Source: Clitoria ternatea (taxonomy: Eukaryota > Streptophyta > Magnoliopsida > Fabales > Fabaceae). Taken from it: a DNA stretch of 64,000 bases. The notes beneath the pieces are model-generated. The model was not told where the DNA came from and made no database searches. It saw only the letters and a program-made list of their open reading frames with translations. A program made the translations under genes and the position numbers. This document shows positions 1-12,159 of the stretch, piece after piece (the first letter of the stretch is position 1; each line of letters opens with the position of its first letter). The stretch lies in assembly GCA_037962975.1 (NCBI GenBank), contig JAYKXN010000066.1, positions 1 to 64,000 of the forward strand, given 5' to 3'.

Positions 1-3000
1 TAAATGCACACGCATGCATGGACGCATGTACGCACGCACAAAAATTATTATGTACTATTATCGTGTGGAATCTAAAACAACATTATTAAGTAGTTTCATT
101 GTATGGAATCCAAAACAACCATGAAAGTATTTATAAACATTTTATAAAACTTTTAAAAAGAAAAGAAGTCTCGCCACTAGTTCTTTTTCAGTCACCATAT
201 TATGTTATTTTATATTGATTAAGAAATTTAGTTATTTTAGGTAAACATATTAAACTTGTCAATTATTCTTGGTATACTTTTAAAATTATATTGAATAATA
301 AGAAAGAAAGATTAATGATTATTTCATATTCCACTGACATAAATGGTATCAAGATTATTTATTAAGTGTATGTGTTGAAAAAAATAAATAATACACATTG
401 TAAATTGAAAGAAGTCATATAAAAATTCAAGAAAAATTTAAAAAATGGTCTCATAAAAAGGGTAAGAGAAAATACACTAAAAACTAAGGAAAAATAAAGT
501 ATGCTATTTATATTTTTAATTAATATTATATATTTTAAATTAAATACATTAATTAACACCTGATGTGAACCCTTACGCGATTCTCTTACTAAATAAACCT
601 AAAAAATAAAAGAATATAATTATTAATAATATATAATTTGTTAATTATTTTTCTCAAATTCTTTTACAATCTATCTTTACTATCAATAAATGGAAAAAGG
701 GAATTAATCAACCTCTATTGAAAATTGATAGCAAAACTGAGAGAATTTTAATTAAGAATAATATTTATAAAAATAATAACATATAATTGATATCAAAGAT
801 GATTGAATCTATTTAAGAATGTCATTTGTAAAAATAATGATTCATTCACGTTATAAGACGAATAAAAAACCTCAACGACTTCATAAATGGACACGCATGC
901 ATGGATAGACGTATGCATGCACAAAAATTATTAAGTAGTTTCATTGTATGGAATCTAAAACAACATTGAAAGTATTTATAAATATTGTATAAAACTTTTA
1001 AAAAGAAAAGAAGTGTCACTAGTGCTTTTTCTATCACCATATTATGTTATTTTATGTTGATTAAGAAATTTAGTTATATTAGGTAAATATATTAACTTGT
1101 CAATAATTCTTGGTATACTTTTAAAATTACATTGAATAATAAACAAGAAGATCAATGATTATTTCATATTCCACTGATATAAATAGTATCAAAATTAATT
1201 AATAAAAGTATGTGTTGAAAAAGTAACCAATGCACATTGTAAATTGAAAAAAGTCATATAAAAATTAACATGCAAAATTCTAAAACACATGTCATAAAAA
1301 GGATAAGAGAAAATACATTAAAAATTAAGGAAAAATAAAATATATTATTTATATTTTTAATTAATATTAATTTATTTTAAATTAACTGCATTAATTAAGA
1401 CTCGGTGTGATCCTTTATGCGATTCTCTTACTAAATAAACCTTAAAAAACAAAATAATATAATTATTAATAAAATATAATTTTTTAATTAATTTTGTCAC
1501 ATTCTTTTACTATCAAACTTTACTATCAATAAATGAAAAAGAGAATTAATCATCTTCTATTGATAATTGATAGTAAAAGAGAGAGAATTCTAATTAAGAA
1601 TAATATTTATAAAAATAATAACATATAATTGATATCAAAGATGACTGAATCCATTTAAGAATGCTATTTGTACAAATTAGGATTCATTCACGTCATAAAA
1701 CGACTAGAAAAACTCACAAAGACTTCATAAATGCACACGTATGCTTGGACGCACGTATGCATGCACGAAAATTATTAAGTAGTTTCATTGTATAGAATCC
1801 AAAACAACATTGAAAATATTTATAAATATTGTATAAAACTTTTAAAAAGAAAAGTAGTCTTGTCACTAGTGCTTTTTCTATCACCATATTTTGTTATTTT
1901 ATGTTGATTAAGAAATTTAGTTATATTAGGTAAACATATTAAACTTATCAATTATTCTTGGTATACTTTTAAAATTACATTGAATAATAAACTAGAAAGA
2001 TCAATGATTAATAAAAGTATGTGTTGAAAAAATATTCAATGCACATTGTAAATTGAAAGAAGTCATATAAAAATTAACATGAAAAAGTCTAAAACACATG
2101 TCATAAAAAGGATAAGAGAAAATACATTGAAAATTAAGGAAAAATAAAATATATTTTTCATAATTTTAATTAATATTAATATATTTTAAATTAAATGCAT
2201 CAATTAAGACTTGGTGTAATCCCTTACGCGATTCTCTTACTAAATAATCCTTAAAAAATAAACTAAAATAATTATTAATAAGATATACTTTTTTACTTAA
2301 TTTTGTCATATTCTTTTACTATCAATCTTTACTATCAATAAATGGAAAAGGGAATTAATCATCTTCTATTGATAATTGATAGTAAAAGTGAGAGAATGTA
2401 AATAAGAATTATATTTATAAAATAATAATATATAATTGATATCAAAGATGACTAACTCCATTTAAGAATGCTATTTGTAAAAATAATGATTCATTCTGGT
2501 TATAAAACGACCAAAAAAACGTTCAAAGACTGCATAAATGCACACGCATGCATGAACGCATGTACACACGCATAAAAGTTTTTAAGTAGTTTCATTGTAT
2601 GGAATCCAAAACAACATTGAAAGTAATTATAAATATTGTATAAAACGTTTAAAAAGAACAGAAGTCTCGTCACTAGTGCTTTTTCTATCACCATATTATG
2701 TTATTTTATGTTGATTAAGAAATTTAGTTATATTAGGTAAACATATTAAACTTGTCAATTATTCTTGGTATACTTTTAAAATTACATTGAATAGTAAACA
2801 AGAAAGATCAATAATTAATAAAAGTATGTGTTGAAAAATTATTCAATGCACAATGTAAATTGAAAGAAGTCATATAAAAATTAACATAAAAATTTCTAAA
2901 ACACATGTCATAAAAAGGATAAGAGAAAATACATTAAAAATGAAGGAAGAATAAAATATATTGTTTATAATTTTAATTAATATTAATATATTTTAAATTA

Positions 3001-3941
3001 AATGCATCAATTAAGACTTGGTGTAATCCCTTACGCGATTCTCTTACTAAATAAAACTTTAAAAAAATAATATAATTATTAATAAAATATAATTTTTTAC
3101 TTAATTTTGTCACATTCTTTTACTATCGATCTTTACTATCAATAAATGGAAAAGGTAATTAATCATCTTCTGTTGATAATTGATAGCAAAAGTGAGAGAA
3201 TCTAATTAAGAATAATATTTATAAAATAATAACATATAATTGATATCAAAGATGACTAACTCCATTTAAGCATGCTATTTGTAAAAATAATGATTCATTC
3301 TGGTTATAAAACGACTAAAAAAACTCTTAAAGAGTTCATAAATGCACACACAGCCATGGATGCACGTACGCACGCATAAAAGTTTTTAAGTAGTTTCATT
3401 GTATGGAATCCAAATCAACATTGAAAGTATTTGTAAATATTGTATAAAACTTTTAAAAAGAAAAGAAGTCTCGCCATTAGTTCTTTTTTTATCACCATAT
3501 TATGTTATTTTAAAAACACGTCTCATAAAAAGGATAAGAGAAAATACATTAAAAACTAAGGAAAAATAAAATATATTATTTATATTTTTTATTAATATTA
3601 ATATATTTTAAACTAAATGCATTAATTAAGACTTGATGTGACCCCTTACGAGGTTCTCTTACTAAATAAACCTTAAAAAATAAAAGAATATAATTATTAA
3701 TAATATATAATTCATTAATTTTTTTGTCAGATTCTTTTACTATCGATCTTTACCATCAATAAATGGAAAAAGGGAATTAATCAACCTCTATTGATAATGG
3801 ATAGCAAAAGTGAGAGAATTCTAATTAACAATAATACTTATAAAAATAAAAACGTATAATTGATATCAAAGATGACTGAATCCATTTTAGAGTGCTATTT
3901 GTACAAATAATGATTCATTCACGTCATAAAACGACTAAAAA
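1..3941. repeat. Satellite family A, left array (about 4.7 units)
   Basis: Tandem AT-rich repeat. Using the start of the GC-rich tract (taaatgcacacgcatgcatg) as anchor, units begin at 1, 884, 1728, 2535 and 3339, giving periods of 883, 844, 807 and 804. The last unit is cut at the junction with family B and also lacks about 200 bp around 3512. Each unit has, in order: an alternating purine/pyrimidine tract, a segment with tagtttcattgtatggaatc, a conserved stretch around attcttggtatacttttaaa, a segment ending in ccttacgcgattctctta, and an imperfect hairpin (tactatcaat paired with attgatagta). No coding capacity is visible: stop codons occur in every frame, and the short open frames only recur because the repeat recurs. 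I do not recognise the family. Confidence 0.93.
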
Positions 3942-3950
3942 GCTCGTGTA
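3935..3950. other. Junction of satellite A to satellite B
   Basis: Family A runs normally to cgactaaaaa, where other units continue actcacaaag. Here it passes directly into gctcgtgtagtcc, the conserved start I use for family B units. The switch lies within a few bases of 3941. The only shared sequence is a few A residues and an ag, so this looks like end joining rather than homologous exchange. Confidence 0.85.
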
Positions 3951-4467
3951 GTCCATTTAAATGCTAATTTTGAGCTCAAATTATGTTGAGTTATGATCTT
4001 TTAAAGCTCAATTTATATAATGTTTGTTCCTTAATATGTCGGTACTAACTCATCTTTAAAATCTAAAAACAAAACATATAGAATAACAACTTAATAATTT
4101 TACAATATTATAAAATTAAAATTAAATATAGTTATGGTAATTGCTTTTATATTATACTAGTTAAACTTTGGAAATCATAGTGACCTAATAGACATTATAA
4201 ATTTAGCTAAATAGACTTCATAAGCAAACCATAGGATAATTTCACTGAGAGAAAAAATATGGTTGTGTTGTGAGGCAATGTTGACAGTATATGCGTAGGC
4301 TATGATGAGTGACACCACTATTTAGAGTAAAAACGAAAGGACTTTATTTTTTTGTGTTTGAAGAGTAATATAGAGAACCATTTTTAAAAAGTTTAATATG
4401 TAGTTAATCTTAATGTTTTATAAGTTTGACTTCTTAAACCTATTAAATGTTATTATTATGTTTTTTA

Positions 4468-4470
<3 letters not shown>

Positions 4471-4509
<39 letters not shown>

Positions 4510-4516
4510 GTGTGTA
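4471..4516. repeat. (AT)n-(GT)n microsatellite of a family B unit
   Basis: About 36 bp of alternating A/T followed by gtgtgtgt and acaca. Every family B unit has this composite tract at the same internal position, with different lengths (for example near 5410, 6355, 12345, 13285, 30374, 47463). It is the length-hypervariable part of the unit. Confidence 0.9.
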
Positions 4517-7500
4517 CACATTAATAATTCATTTGTAAATCAATGTTTTAAAACTTAGGGTAAAGTTTTTGTATAGTAAAGTAACATATAAATGATGGAT
4601 TTGCAAATCAATTATAGATATAGATACGTGATTAGATATGATTCTCAGATATTTCTTAATATTTCTTCACATAAGAATTGTTTTGTAAATACTTATTATT
4701 TGAATTTAATAATTCCAACATTCTAAAATTAGCCATCAAAATATACGCTAAGGTTTAGCTCTTTAGTGCTAAAAATCAAATTCAAACTTCAATAACGAAT
4801 TTTCAATATGATTATGAGTTCAAGAATTCTTTAAAACCCTTAGAAATTTTATTTAGGAATTACTTATTTGATGAAAACTAATAGATGAAGCATTTCCAAA
4901 GATTGTATAGTCTATTTAAATGCTAATTTTGAGCTCAAATTATGTTTAGTTATGATCTTTTAAAGCTTAATTTAGATATTATTTGTTCCTTAATAAGTGA
5001 GTACTGACTCATCTTTGAAATCTAAAAACAAAACATATAAAATAACAACTTAATAATTTTAAAATATTATAAAATCAAAATTAAATATAATTATGGTAAT
5101 TGTTTTTGAAATCATAATGACCTAATAGACATTATAAATTTAGCTAAATAGACTTGATAAGCAAACCTTAGGATAATTACACTGAAAGAATAAATATGGT
5201 TGTGTTGTGAGGCAATGTTGACAACATATATGTAGGCTATGATAAGTGACACGCCTATTTAGAGTATAAAAAAAGGACTTTATTTTCTTGTTTTTGAAGA
5301 GTAATATAGAGAACCATTTTTAAAAAGTTATATATGTAGTTAATCTTCATGTTTTATAAGTTTGACTTCTTCTTAAACCTATTAAATGTTATTATTATGT
5401 TCTTTACTTATATATATATATATATATATATATTTGTGTGGGTACACATTAATAATTCATTTTTAAGTCAATGTTTTAAAATTTAGAGTAAAGTTTTTGA
5501 CATATTAAAGTAATATATAAATGATGGATTTGTAAATCAATTATAGATATAGATACGTGACTAAATATGATTCTCAGATATATCTTAATATTTCTTCACA
5601 TAAGAGTTATTTTGTAAATACTTATTATTTGAATTGAATAATTCTAACATTCTAAAATTAGCCATCGAAATATACTTTAGCTCTTTAGTGCTAAACATCA
5701 AATTTAAACTTCAATAACGAATTTTCAATATGATTGTGAGTTCAAGAATTCTTTGAAACTCCAGGAAATTTTATTTAGGAAAAACTTGTTTGATGAAAAC
5801 TAATAAATGAAACATTTCAAAGCTTGTGTAGTCCATTTGAATGCTAATTTTGAGCTCAAATTATGTTGAGTTATGATCTTTTAAAGGTAAATATAGATAT
5901 TGTTTGTTCCTTAATATATCGGTATTGACTCATCTTTGAAATCTGAAAACAAAACATATAGAATAACAACTTAATAATTTTACAATATTATAAAATTAAA
6001 ATTAAATATGGTTATGGTAATTGCTTTTATAATTATACTAGTTATACTTTTGAATTCATAATGACATAGTAGACATTATAAATATAGCTAAATAGACTTA
6101 ATAAGCAAATCTTAGGACAATTTCACTAAAAGAAATAATATGGTTGTGTTGTAAGGCAATGTTGACCACATATGTGTAGGCTATGAGGAGTGGCATCCCT
6201 ATTTAATAAAAAAAAGGACTTCATTTTCTTGTTTTTGAAGAGTAATATCGAGAACCATTTTTAAAAAGTTTAATATGTACTTAATCTTAATGTTTTATAA
6301 GTTTGACTTCTTCTTACACCTATTAAATGTTATTATTATATTCTTTACTCACATATACATATATATATATATATACATATATATGTGAGTATATTAATAA
6401 TTCATTTTTAAATCAATGTTTTAAAATTTAGGGTAAAGTTTTTTCCATAATAAAGTAACATATAAATGATGGATTTGCAAATCAATTATACACATACATA
6501 CATGAATAGATATGATTCTCAGATATCTCTTAATATTTGTTCACATAATACTTGTTTTGTAAATACTTATTATTTAAATCTAATAATTCTAACATTCTAA
6601 AATTAGTCATCCAAATATACTCTAAGGTTTACCTCTTCAATGCAAAAAATCAATTCCAAACTTCAATAAGAAATTTTTAATATAATTTAGAGTTCAAGAA
6701 TTCTTTGAAACCGTACGAAATTTTATTTAAGAATTACTTGTTTGATGGAAGCTAATACATTAAGTATTTTCATAGCTTGGGTAGTCCATTTAAATGCTAA
6801 TTTTGAGCTCAAATTATGTTGAGTTATAATCTTTTAAAGCTTAATTTAGATATTATTCGTTCCTTAATATGTCAGTACTGACCCATCTTTGAAATCTAAA
6901 AACAAATCATATAGAATAACAACATAATAATTTAAAATATTATAAAATTAAAATTAAAAATAGTTATGGTAATTATTTTTATAATTTCACTAGTTATATT
7001 TTTTAAATCATAGTGACCTAGTAGACATTAAAAATATAGCTAAATAGACTTGATAAGAAAACCTTAGGACAATTTAACTAAAAGAAAAAATATGGTTATG
7101 TTGTGAGACAATGTTGACCACGTATGTGTAGGCTATGATGAGTGACACCCCTATTTAGAGTAAAAAGGAAAGGACTTCATTTTTTTTTATTTTTGAAGAG
7201 TAATATAGAGAACCATTTTTAAAAAGTTTAATATGTAGTTAATCTTAATGTTTTATAAGTTTGGCTTCTTCTTAAACTTGTTAAATGTTATTATTATATT
7301 CTTTGCTCATTGTGTGTACACATTAATAATTCATTTTTAAATCAATATTTTAATATTTTGGGTAAATTTTTTGACATAGTAAAGTAACATATAAATGATG
7401 GATTTTCAAATCAGTTATATATATACATATATCAATAGATATGATTCTCAGATATCTCTTAACATTTGTTCCATAAGACTCGTTTTGTAAATACTTATTA

Positions 7501-8994
7501 TTTGAATTTAATAATTCTAACATTCTAAAATTAGCCATCCAAATATACTCTAAGGCTTAGCTCTTCAACTCTAAAAATAAAATTCAAACTTCAATAACGA
7601 ATTTTCAATATGATTGTGAGTTCAAGAATTCTTTGAAATCCATGGAAATTTTATTTAGGAATTATTTATTTGATGGAAACTAATAGATAAAGCATTGTCA
7701 AAGCTTGTGTAGTCCATTTAAATGCTAATTTTAAGCTCAAATTATGTGTACTTATGATCTTTAAAAGCTCAATTTAGATATTATTTATTCCTTAATATGT
7801 CAATACTAACTCATCTTTGAAGTCTAAAAACAAAACATATAGAATAACAACTTAATAATTTTAAAATATTATAAAATTAAAATTAAAAATAATTATGGTA
7901 ATTGTTTTTATAATTATACTAGTTACACTTTTGTAACAATAGTGACCTAATAGACATTATAAATTTAGCTAAATAGACTTGATAAGCAAAACTTTGGACA
8001 ATTTTACTAAGAATAATATGGTTGTGTTGTGAGGCAATGTTGACCATATATGTGTAGGGTATAATGTCTGACACCCCTATTTAGAGTAAAAAAGTAAGGA
8101 CTTCATTTTCTTATTTTTGAAGAGTAATATAGAGAACCATTTTTAAAAAGTTTAATATGTAGTTAATCTTAATGGTTTATACATTTGACTTCTTCTTAAA
8201 CCTAATATATGTTATTATTATGTTCTTTACTCATATATATATATATGTATGTACACATTAATAATTTTTTTAAAATCAATGTTTTAAAATTTAGGGTAAA
8301 GTTTTTGACATAGTAAAGTAACAAATAAATGATGGATTTGCAAATCAATTATATATATAGATACATGACTAGATATGATTCTCAGATATTTCTTAATATT
8401 TTTCTCATAAGACTTGTTTTGTAAATACTTATTATTTGAATTTAATAATTCTAACATTCTAAAATTAGCCATCCAAATATACTCTAAGACTTAGCTCTTC
8501 AATGCTAAAAATTAAATTCAAACTTCAACAATGATTTTTCAATATTATTGTGAGTTCAAGAATTGTTTGAAACACCTGGAAATTTTATTTAGGAATTACT
8601 TATTTGATGGAAACTAATAGATGAAGCATTTTCAAAGCTTGTGTAGTCCATTTAAATGCTAATTTTGAGCTCAAATTATGTTGAGTTATGATCTTTTAAG
8701 GCTCAATTTAGATATTGTTTGTTCCTTCATATGTCGGTAGTGACTCATATTAGAAATCTAAAAATGAAACATATAGACTATCAACTTAATAATTTTTAAA
8801 ATATTATAAAATTACAATTAAAAATAGTGATGGTAATTGTTTTTATAATTATACTAGTTATATTTTTGAAATCATAGTGACCCAATAGACATTATAAATT
8901 TAGCTAAATAGACTTGATAAGCAAACCTTAGGACAATTTCACTAAAAGAAAAAAATATGGTTATGTTGTGAGGCAATGTTGACAACATATGTGT

Positions 8995-8997
8995 AGG
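8995..8997. repeat. Target site duplication of CACTA element, left copy (agg)
   Basis: The 3-bp duplication agg matches 12160-12162. Three bases is the usual target duplication of the CACTA superfamily. Confidence 0.9.
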
Positions 8998-9009
8998 CAC
9001 TATAAGAAA
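8998..9009 (+). repeat. CACTA terminal inverted repeat, left
   Basis: cactataagaaa pairs with the inverted right end with one mismatch at the sixth base (T versus C). A subterminal ggcggttt follows at about 9023. Confidence 0.92.
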
Positions 9010-9124
9010 TATTCAGTTTTATGGCGGTTTATTAGTAGGGGTTACTTAGAACTACCACAAGTAAGCACATTATTGAATTGGATGAAGAAAGTTAACAGCG
9101 ATTCTGTAACTACCGTTAATTTCC

Positions 9125-9560
9125 CATTAAATGGGCACGTGCAGGTCACGTGGTCTTTTTCCCTCCCATCATGGTTCTTTTATTTTCATTTCCCTCTTCT
9201 CCTAAATCCCTAACCCTTAATTTTTCCCATTTCCCTCTTATCTACCACGTATCTCACTCTCTGTTCAGCACCTTTTCACTCTCTTCCTCTCTTCTCTTAA
9301 TCCTTTCTCCCCATCATGCCTTTGTTCACATGTACCTTCTTATAGTCCTTGTCGTACCTCCGCTCGCTGCGCGACTGTGCCACCATGGAAGAGTCCCAAT
9401 GGTGAACCATCATGCCTTCAAACCACCACGCGTCTCATCTTCTCACTGTGACTAGCGTTCCACTGTAGCACCACTTCACTGTTACCATTGCCTCTAAAAT
9501 TTGAAGCTTCAACATTTTTGCTTCTTCCATTTCACGCTGAGTTTTATAAGGTTTTAATTT
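9125..9560 (+). other. CT-rich, 5'-UTR-like segment inside the CACTA element (possible captured promoter/leader)
   Basis: This stretch is more GC-rich than the satellites and strongly pyrimidine-rich on the plus strand. It contains cacgtg-type motifs near 9138 and 9150 and a telo-box-like ccctaaccctta near 9210, features common in plant promoters and leaders. After 9560 it turns T-rich and intron-like, with a possible donor ggttttaa at about 9551 and polypyrimidine tracts up to 10206. An open frame of about 100 codons covers 9150-9455, but its composition is that of a CT-rich leader and I recognise no protein family. It may be the 5' end of a captured gene, either the V-ATPase gene or a second source. 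Inference only. Confidence 0.4.
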
Positions 9561-10206
9561 CTCATTTTGTTATTACTTATTTTTCTGCTTCTGAAGTTTC
9601 TATATAGTTTCTGGGTTAGTCTTTCTTTTGTTGCAGTGATTTATGATTTTTGGGTTCTATTTTTGCTTCTGTTTATGTACTTTTATAGTTTCTGTTTATG
9701 TGCTTTTACAGTATAAAAGAAAATCATGATTTCCTTCTGTCCAACAGTCTTCGCTGCTCTATTTTTTGTTCTACCATCATATGCTTGATTTAGCATTTAT
9801 CATTGGTTTTGGCTGGCTGCTCACCATATTGTAGAAGGATCCATATTTCTATTAAAGTTACTATTGTGAAACTGGATTAGTGTATCAATCTTTTTTTTTG
9901 TTATGTTTGATGGATTTAGATCATTGAAAGCATTTGGATCGACAAATTTTTCCATGATTCCTAATGGTAGTTCCCTTGGATTCATGGTTACATCCTTTAT
10001 TTGGTGTTTGTTCGAGCATGAAGATATGGTGTTTGATAACAGTTCTATGATGATTCATTGGTTCTGGTTCAGTTTTAGACTTTGTTTTTAGCCTATATTT
10101 TTCTTGAACACCAACTGTTTTGTGACATGCCTTTTTGTTGTTTTGCTTCTAATTTTGTTTTCTCTTATTTTATCCCAGCATCAGTTTTGTTCAATGTTGA
10201 TGGCAG

Positions 10207-11095
10207 AAACTTAGAGATATATTAAAAATGGCTTTTGGTGGATGCTATGTTGTTTTGATGATGACACTCTTCTCAATCTATACGGGGTTCATATATAATG
10301 AATTCTTCTCTGTTCCATTTGAACTGTTTGGACCATCAGCCTATGGATGTCGTGATACTTCATGCAGGTGGTTACTAATATAATTTATTCAAAGTATTAA
10401 TTGTCTTTTATGCTTGCTGGTCACCTTATATATGTGCGTAATATTTATTATTTCATCCTTAGGGATGCTTCCACCATAGGCTTAATAAAAGTACGTGACG
10501 CTTACCCGTTTGGTGTGGATCCTAAATGGTATGGTACTCGGAGTGAACTGCCATTTCTTAACTCCTTAAAGATGAAGATGTCAATTCTACTAGGAGTATC
10601 TCAAATGAATCTTAGAATTATAATGAGTTACTATAATGCAAAATACTTTGAAAACAACAGAAATGTATGGTAATAGCAAAAGTACAACATTAGTTGAATG
10701 TGGTCTGTGGTTTGTTGTTTATAGTGTTCACTATTCATTGTATGCTTTTCTAATGTTGCTTCAGGTACCAGTTTGTTCCCCAGATGAAGTGGTGCACTAG
10801 ATCAAAGGCTGACCTGTATCATGTGATGATATACATGTTCCTAAGTCCAACTGATGATTTAGGTGAAAACCAGCTTTTTGTTGGCCAACAGTTCCTTTAA
10901 GTAAGAAATTTCAACTTTGATTTGGATCCATTTTTCTATTTAAAAATACTGAACAGAAGCCATATCACATCTGAACTCTCCACTGTTTCATTGTTGTTAG
11001 GTCGTGTTACTACTGTTGGCACTTGTTGTTGTACCATGGATGTTATTACCAAAGCCCTTTCTGTTGAAGAAGCAACATCGAGAATTATACTCTAA
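10207..11095 (+). pseudogene. VHA-a: Captured fragment of a V-type H+-ATPase subunit a gene (VHA-a), four exon pieces
   Basis: Subunit a forms the membrane proton path of the vacuolar ATPase (V0 sector); intact plant proteins are roughly 800 residues, and here only part of the C-terminal half is present. Exon pieces: 10207-10367 (reads through FGGCYVV, FSIYTGFIYNEFFSVPFELF and GPSAYGCRD), 10463-10669 (IGLIKVRDAYPFGVDPKW, RSELPFLNSLKMKMSILLGV, MNLRIIMSYYNAKYF), 10765-10900 (YQFVPQ, then KWC, KADLYHVMIYMFLSPTDDLG, ENQLFVGQ) and 11001-11095 (LLLLALVVVPWMLLPKPFLL, KKQH). Introns keep GT and AG ends in compatible phase, so the capture was from genomic DNA. Damage: the usual transmembrane stretch between VPQ and KWC is deleted in frame, and the third piece ends at an in-frame TAA next to its donor. 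Upstream and downstream exons are missing. It lies wholly inside the CACTA element, so it is a transduplicated pseudogene. Confidence 0.9.
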
Positions 11096-11985
11096 AATAT
11101 CATTTTTATCTTTTTGGCTTCTATTCATTTTCATTAAATTCCCTCCTAATTTGTATTACTATTATGGGCCCTCAGGTAAGTAGTTAAAAGGGTCCGATAC
11201 TTGCTATTATGTGAATTTTGGTTTCAATTAATTAAAACGCAATATGGATATGGGCATGTTGTTTCTCCTCTTCAAGTAGGTGATGTCTGAGTTTGATAAA
11301 GAATGTTCTCTAATAAATTTGTTATTCTATGGATGACTCTTTGAAGTAGTTTTTTTAGGCAAGAAGAACCCATACATGAGTGAAATTAAAGTAATGATAA
11401 TGTACAATTTTAATCATTACACATTTAATTAGTAGGAACTCATAAAAGGGTAAAAACTTATGTGCAGCAATATATATTACATAAATGATAATTCAGACAA
11501 GAGGAGTTGGACTTCCATATTTGGAGCATATTGCATATTTGGAATTTAGTTTTTATTTAAAACATCAATCTTCATATATATATATATATATATATTACTT
11601 TAGTTTATTTATTTATTTTCAAAGATATGCACTAGAGAGAAAGAATTATAGTATTTGAGTAAAAGTTTATTAGCATTTTTTTCTACTTCATTCCATATTA
11701 AAAGTTTAAGGACACCATTGACAATTCTATAATTTTTCTGAGTTGGTTGTCAAAATATAGAGACACACATAAGATTTTAGTATATTACAGATATTTGTAT
11801 ATATCTTGCATGACATTACCATTTTACAAAAAGACCAATTAAAATAAAAAGGAGACATTTGTATACATCTTGCATGAATTGATGATATGAATTTCTATTC
11901 TTCTCACTTCATGAATTGAAGGCCCTTATTTGTGGCATTTAAGAATGGTTAATATATATATTAATTTTTTTTACTTTAATTAATA
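11096..11985. other. AT-rich interior of the CACTA element without recognisable genes
   Basis: AT-rich sequence with an (AT)n run near 11575-11595 and no open frame or known motif. The first part may be the intron following the last captured V-ATPase exon; the rest may be original transposon filler. Confidence 0.5.
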
Positions 11986-11987
11986 GA

Positions 11988-12147
11988 TTAGTGGCGGTTT
12001 CTGTTGGAATACTGGTGGGTTAAAAAACCGATGTTAAAATTATTCCTGGGAGAATGTTTAGCGGTAGTTTTACAACCGCCGATAATTATTTTGGTTGCGG
12101 TTAAAACTGCTGCTAGTGCACGTTTAAAACCGCCACTAATTCCTGGT
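11988..12147. repeat. CACTA right subterminal repeat region
   Basis: Several copies of a short motif in both orientations: gtggcggttt, aaaaccgatg, agcggtagtttt, caaccgccgat, ggttgcggtt, aaaaccgccact. The left end has matching copies (tggcggttta, actaccgtta). In CACTA elements such subterminal repeats bind transposase. The role here is inferred from that. Confidence 0.75.
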
Positions 12148-12159
12148 TTTCTTGTAGTG
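12148..12159 (-). repeat. CACTA terminal inverted repeat, right
   Basis: tttcttgtagtg, the inverted match of the left end (cactacaagaaa). It is followed directly by the second agg target copy. Confidence 0.92.

Larger units (their letters stand above)
3942..8997. repeat. Satellite family B, left array
   Basis: Tandem AT-rich repeat unrelated by eye to family A. Units start (gcttgtgtagtccatttaaa or variant) at 3942, 4901, 5822, 6775, 7703 and 8637, giving periods of 959, 921, 953, 928 and 934. Conserved landmarks in order: tttgagctcaaattatg, tgtcggtactgactcatctt, catagtgacctaatagacat, gttgtgaggcaatgttgac, gagtgacacccctatttaga, an (AT)n-(GT)n microsatellite ending gtacacattaataattc, gattctcagatat, and tcaagaattctttgaaac. 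Most period variation comes from the microsatellite. The last unit is interrupted by the CACTA element after gtgtagg at 8997. No gene is seen. Confidence 0.93.
8998..12159. mobile_element. Non-autonomous CACTA (En/Spm) DNA transposon carrying a captured gene fragment
   Basis: The element is 3162 bp, inserted in a family B unit. It starts cactataagaaa and ends tttcttgtagtg, giving 12-bp terminal inverted repeats CACTA(T/C)AAGAAA with one mismatch. The 3-bp target duplication agg flanks it at 8995-8997 and 12160-12162; removing the element and one agg restores the normal family B sequence gtgtaggctatgatgagtg. Subterminal regions hold many copies of a ggcggtt/aaccgcc-type motif, as expected for CACTA elements. 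No transposase is encoded, so it must depend on a partner element. The interior holds a CT-rich 5'-UTR-like stretch and part of a V-ATPase subunit a gene with introns, making this a gene-capturing (Pack-type) CACTA. It is absent from the three higher-order copies to the right. Confidence 0.93.

Noticed and set aside
7350..7538. 62-codon frames in satellite B (also 8284-8472)
   Set aside because: Stops appear in the same frame in sister units; chance open frames in a repeat.
9205..9225. ccctaaccctta as telomeric repeat
   Set aside because: Only a single degenerate copy; better read as a promoter telo-box.
9150..9455. Open frame of about 100 codons in the CACTA element
   Set aside because: Composition follows a CT-rich leader, no family resemblance, no splice-consistent continuation; treated as noncoding.
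9903..10091. 62-codon open frame before the V-ATPase exons
   Set aside because: Lies in T-rich intron-like sequence, with no recognisable domain.
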